Origin: an uncultured Pseudomonadota bacterium
Lineage (GTDB): Bacteria; SAR324; NAC60-12
Assembly (NCBI GenBank): GCA_913056375.1
Contig: CAJXNF010000176.1
Span: forward strand, 1 to 6,335
DNA length: 6,335 bases
Reading direction: 5' to 3'
The notes under the pieces are model-generated. The model made no database searches, had not been told where the DNA came from, and saw nothing but the letters and a program-made list of their open reading frames with translations. Shown one piece after another: positions 5,849-6,335 of this stretch. The position numbers were made by a program, and so were the translations under genes. How positions within the stretch are numbered: position 1 is the first letter of the stretch; each line of letters opens with the position of its first letter.

Positions 5849-6335
5849 AAATGGGAACAAAGCTTTTGACCATAGAACCAACCAGCAGATGCCAACCATC
5901 CACCAGAACAAACAGCATCAACTTGAACGGCAATGATATCATGATTGGTGGCAACATCATCATACCCATGGCCATCAGGACCGAGGCCACTACCATGTCA
6001 ATCACCAAAAAGGGTATGTAAATCACAAATCCAATTTGAAATGCAGTCTTCAATTCACTCAAGACAAATGCAGGAATGACGACCCAAACCGGAACATCAT
6101 CAATTGTGCGAGGTCGAGGAAGATTTGTGATTTTCATGAATAGAGCGAGATCTTTTTCACGAGTGTACTGCTGCATGAAGCGTTTGACCGGAATCGATGT
6201 CCGTTCAAGAAAGATTTCCTGAGTAATTCGATTGTCCAAATACGGCTGTAACGCATTTTCATTAATTTCCTGATAGACGGGCATCATAACAAAAATGGTT
6301 AGGAAGAGCGCCAGCCCAACAACAATTTGGTTTGA
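5847..6335 (-). CDS. fliP: Flagellar biosynthesis protein FliP (C-terminal part)
   Basis: FliP is the core of the flagellar protein-export gate, a membrane protein that assembles as a pentamer with FliR and FliQ. The frame is open through the right edge and encodes the last 162 residues of a protein usually about 245 long, so the signal sequence and first membrane segments are missing. Conserved stretches are SNQIVVGLALFLTIFVMMPV at the visible start, then TREKDLALFMKI, the hallmark ELKTAFQIGF (visible residues 94-103), IPFLVIDMVVASVLMAMGMMMLPP, and FKLMLFVLVDGWHLLVGS near the C-terminus. The ATG codons at 6282-6287 are internal, since the conserved GLALFLT segment lies upstream of them. These motifs match flagellar FliP better than its virulence homologue SctR. 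It ends with TAG nine bases before fliQ. Confidence 0.96.
   Translation of the reverse strand, partial: SNQIVVGLALFLTIFVMMPVYQEINENALQPYLDNRITQEIFLERTSIPVKRFMQQYTREKDLALFMKITNLPRPRTIDDVPVWVVIPAFVLSELKTAFQIGFVIYIPFLVIDMVVASVLMAMGMMMLPPIMISLPFKLMLFVLVDGWHLLVGSMVKSFVPI

Noticed and set aside
5494..5895. 133-codon open frame on the - strand across the fliP end, fliQ and the GTPase start
   Set aside because: It shadows fliQ in another frame. It has a Cys/His/Ser-rich composition and no family features, while fliQ is unmistakable.
5565..6335. Virulence-type (injectisome) secretion genes instead of flagellar ones
   Set aside because: The FliP motifs (ELKTAFQIGF, FKLMLFVLVDGWHLLVGS) and the 90-residue FliQ fit the flagellar families, and a FliN-like protein is nearby.
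1..6335. Defence, mobile or biosynthetic island
   Set aside because: No transposase, integrase, att-like repeats, CRISPR units or toxin-antitoxin pairs are seen. Apart from the DUF697 GTPase, every gene is a recognisable housekeeping or flagellar family.

Overview
The window reads as a stretch of chromosome from a motile, diderm (Gram-negative type) bacterium. The evidence is flagellar genes (fliP, fliQ, a fliN-like gene) beside a murein-recycling kinase (anmK), glyoxalase II (gloB), a PLP enzyme of methionine synthesis (metC) and the tRNA-modification gene tsaB. Spot counts put G+C at roughly 40-45 %, with no sharp compositional break. The protein sequences look proteobacterial in the broad sense. 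A deltaproteobacterial or SAR324-like lineage is only a guess. No transposase, integrase, tRNA, rRNA or CRISPR array is visible, and no stretch longer than 300 bases lacks a gene.

Layout. A 5'-truncated tsaB runs on the + strand (1-578) and overlaps the 3' end of anmK by 15 bases, tail to tail. All other genes lie on the - strand. In their transcription order, right to left, they are: fliP (3' part, running off the right edge), fliQ, a GTPase with a DUF697-like membrane domain, metC, fliN-like, gloB and anmK. Spacing is tight: 9 bases between fliP and fliQ, an 11-base overlap of fliQ with the GTPase gene, 87 bases before metC, 30 before fliN-like, 74 before gloB and 20 before anmK. The 87- and 74-base gaps are the only places with room for internal promoters. 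They share the same 11-base string on the transcribed strand.

How the parts fit. FliP and FliQ form the membrane gate of the flagellar type III export apparatus, and FliN belongs to the cytoplasmic motor switch/C-ring. In most genomes fliN lies before fliP, and fliR follows fliQ. Here fliR is absent after fliQ, a membrane-associated GTPase takes its place with translational overlap, and the fliN-like gene comes after metC. The remaining genes are metabolic: MetC makes homocysteine, GloB completes the glyoxalase detoxification route, and AnmK returns anhydroMurNAc to the cell-wall pool. TsaB takes part in t6A modification of tRNA. I see no established link between them beyond co-direction.

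Nothing here is clearly an undescribed system. The best lead is the DUF697-type GTPase coupled to fliQ. The secondary points are the rearranged flagellar order, the unusual loop and tail of the FliN-like protein, and the repeated promoter-like motif.
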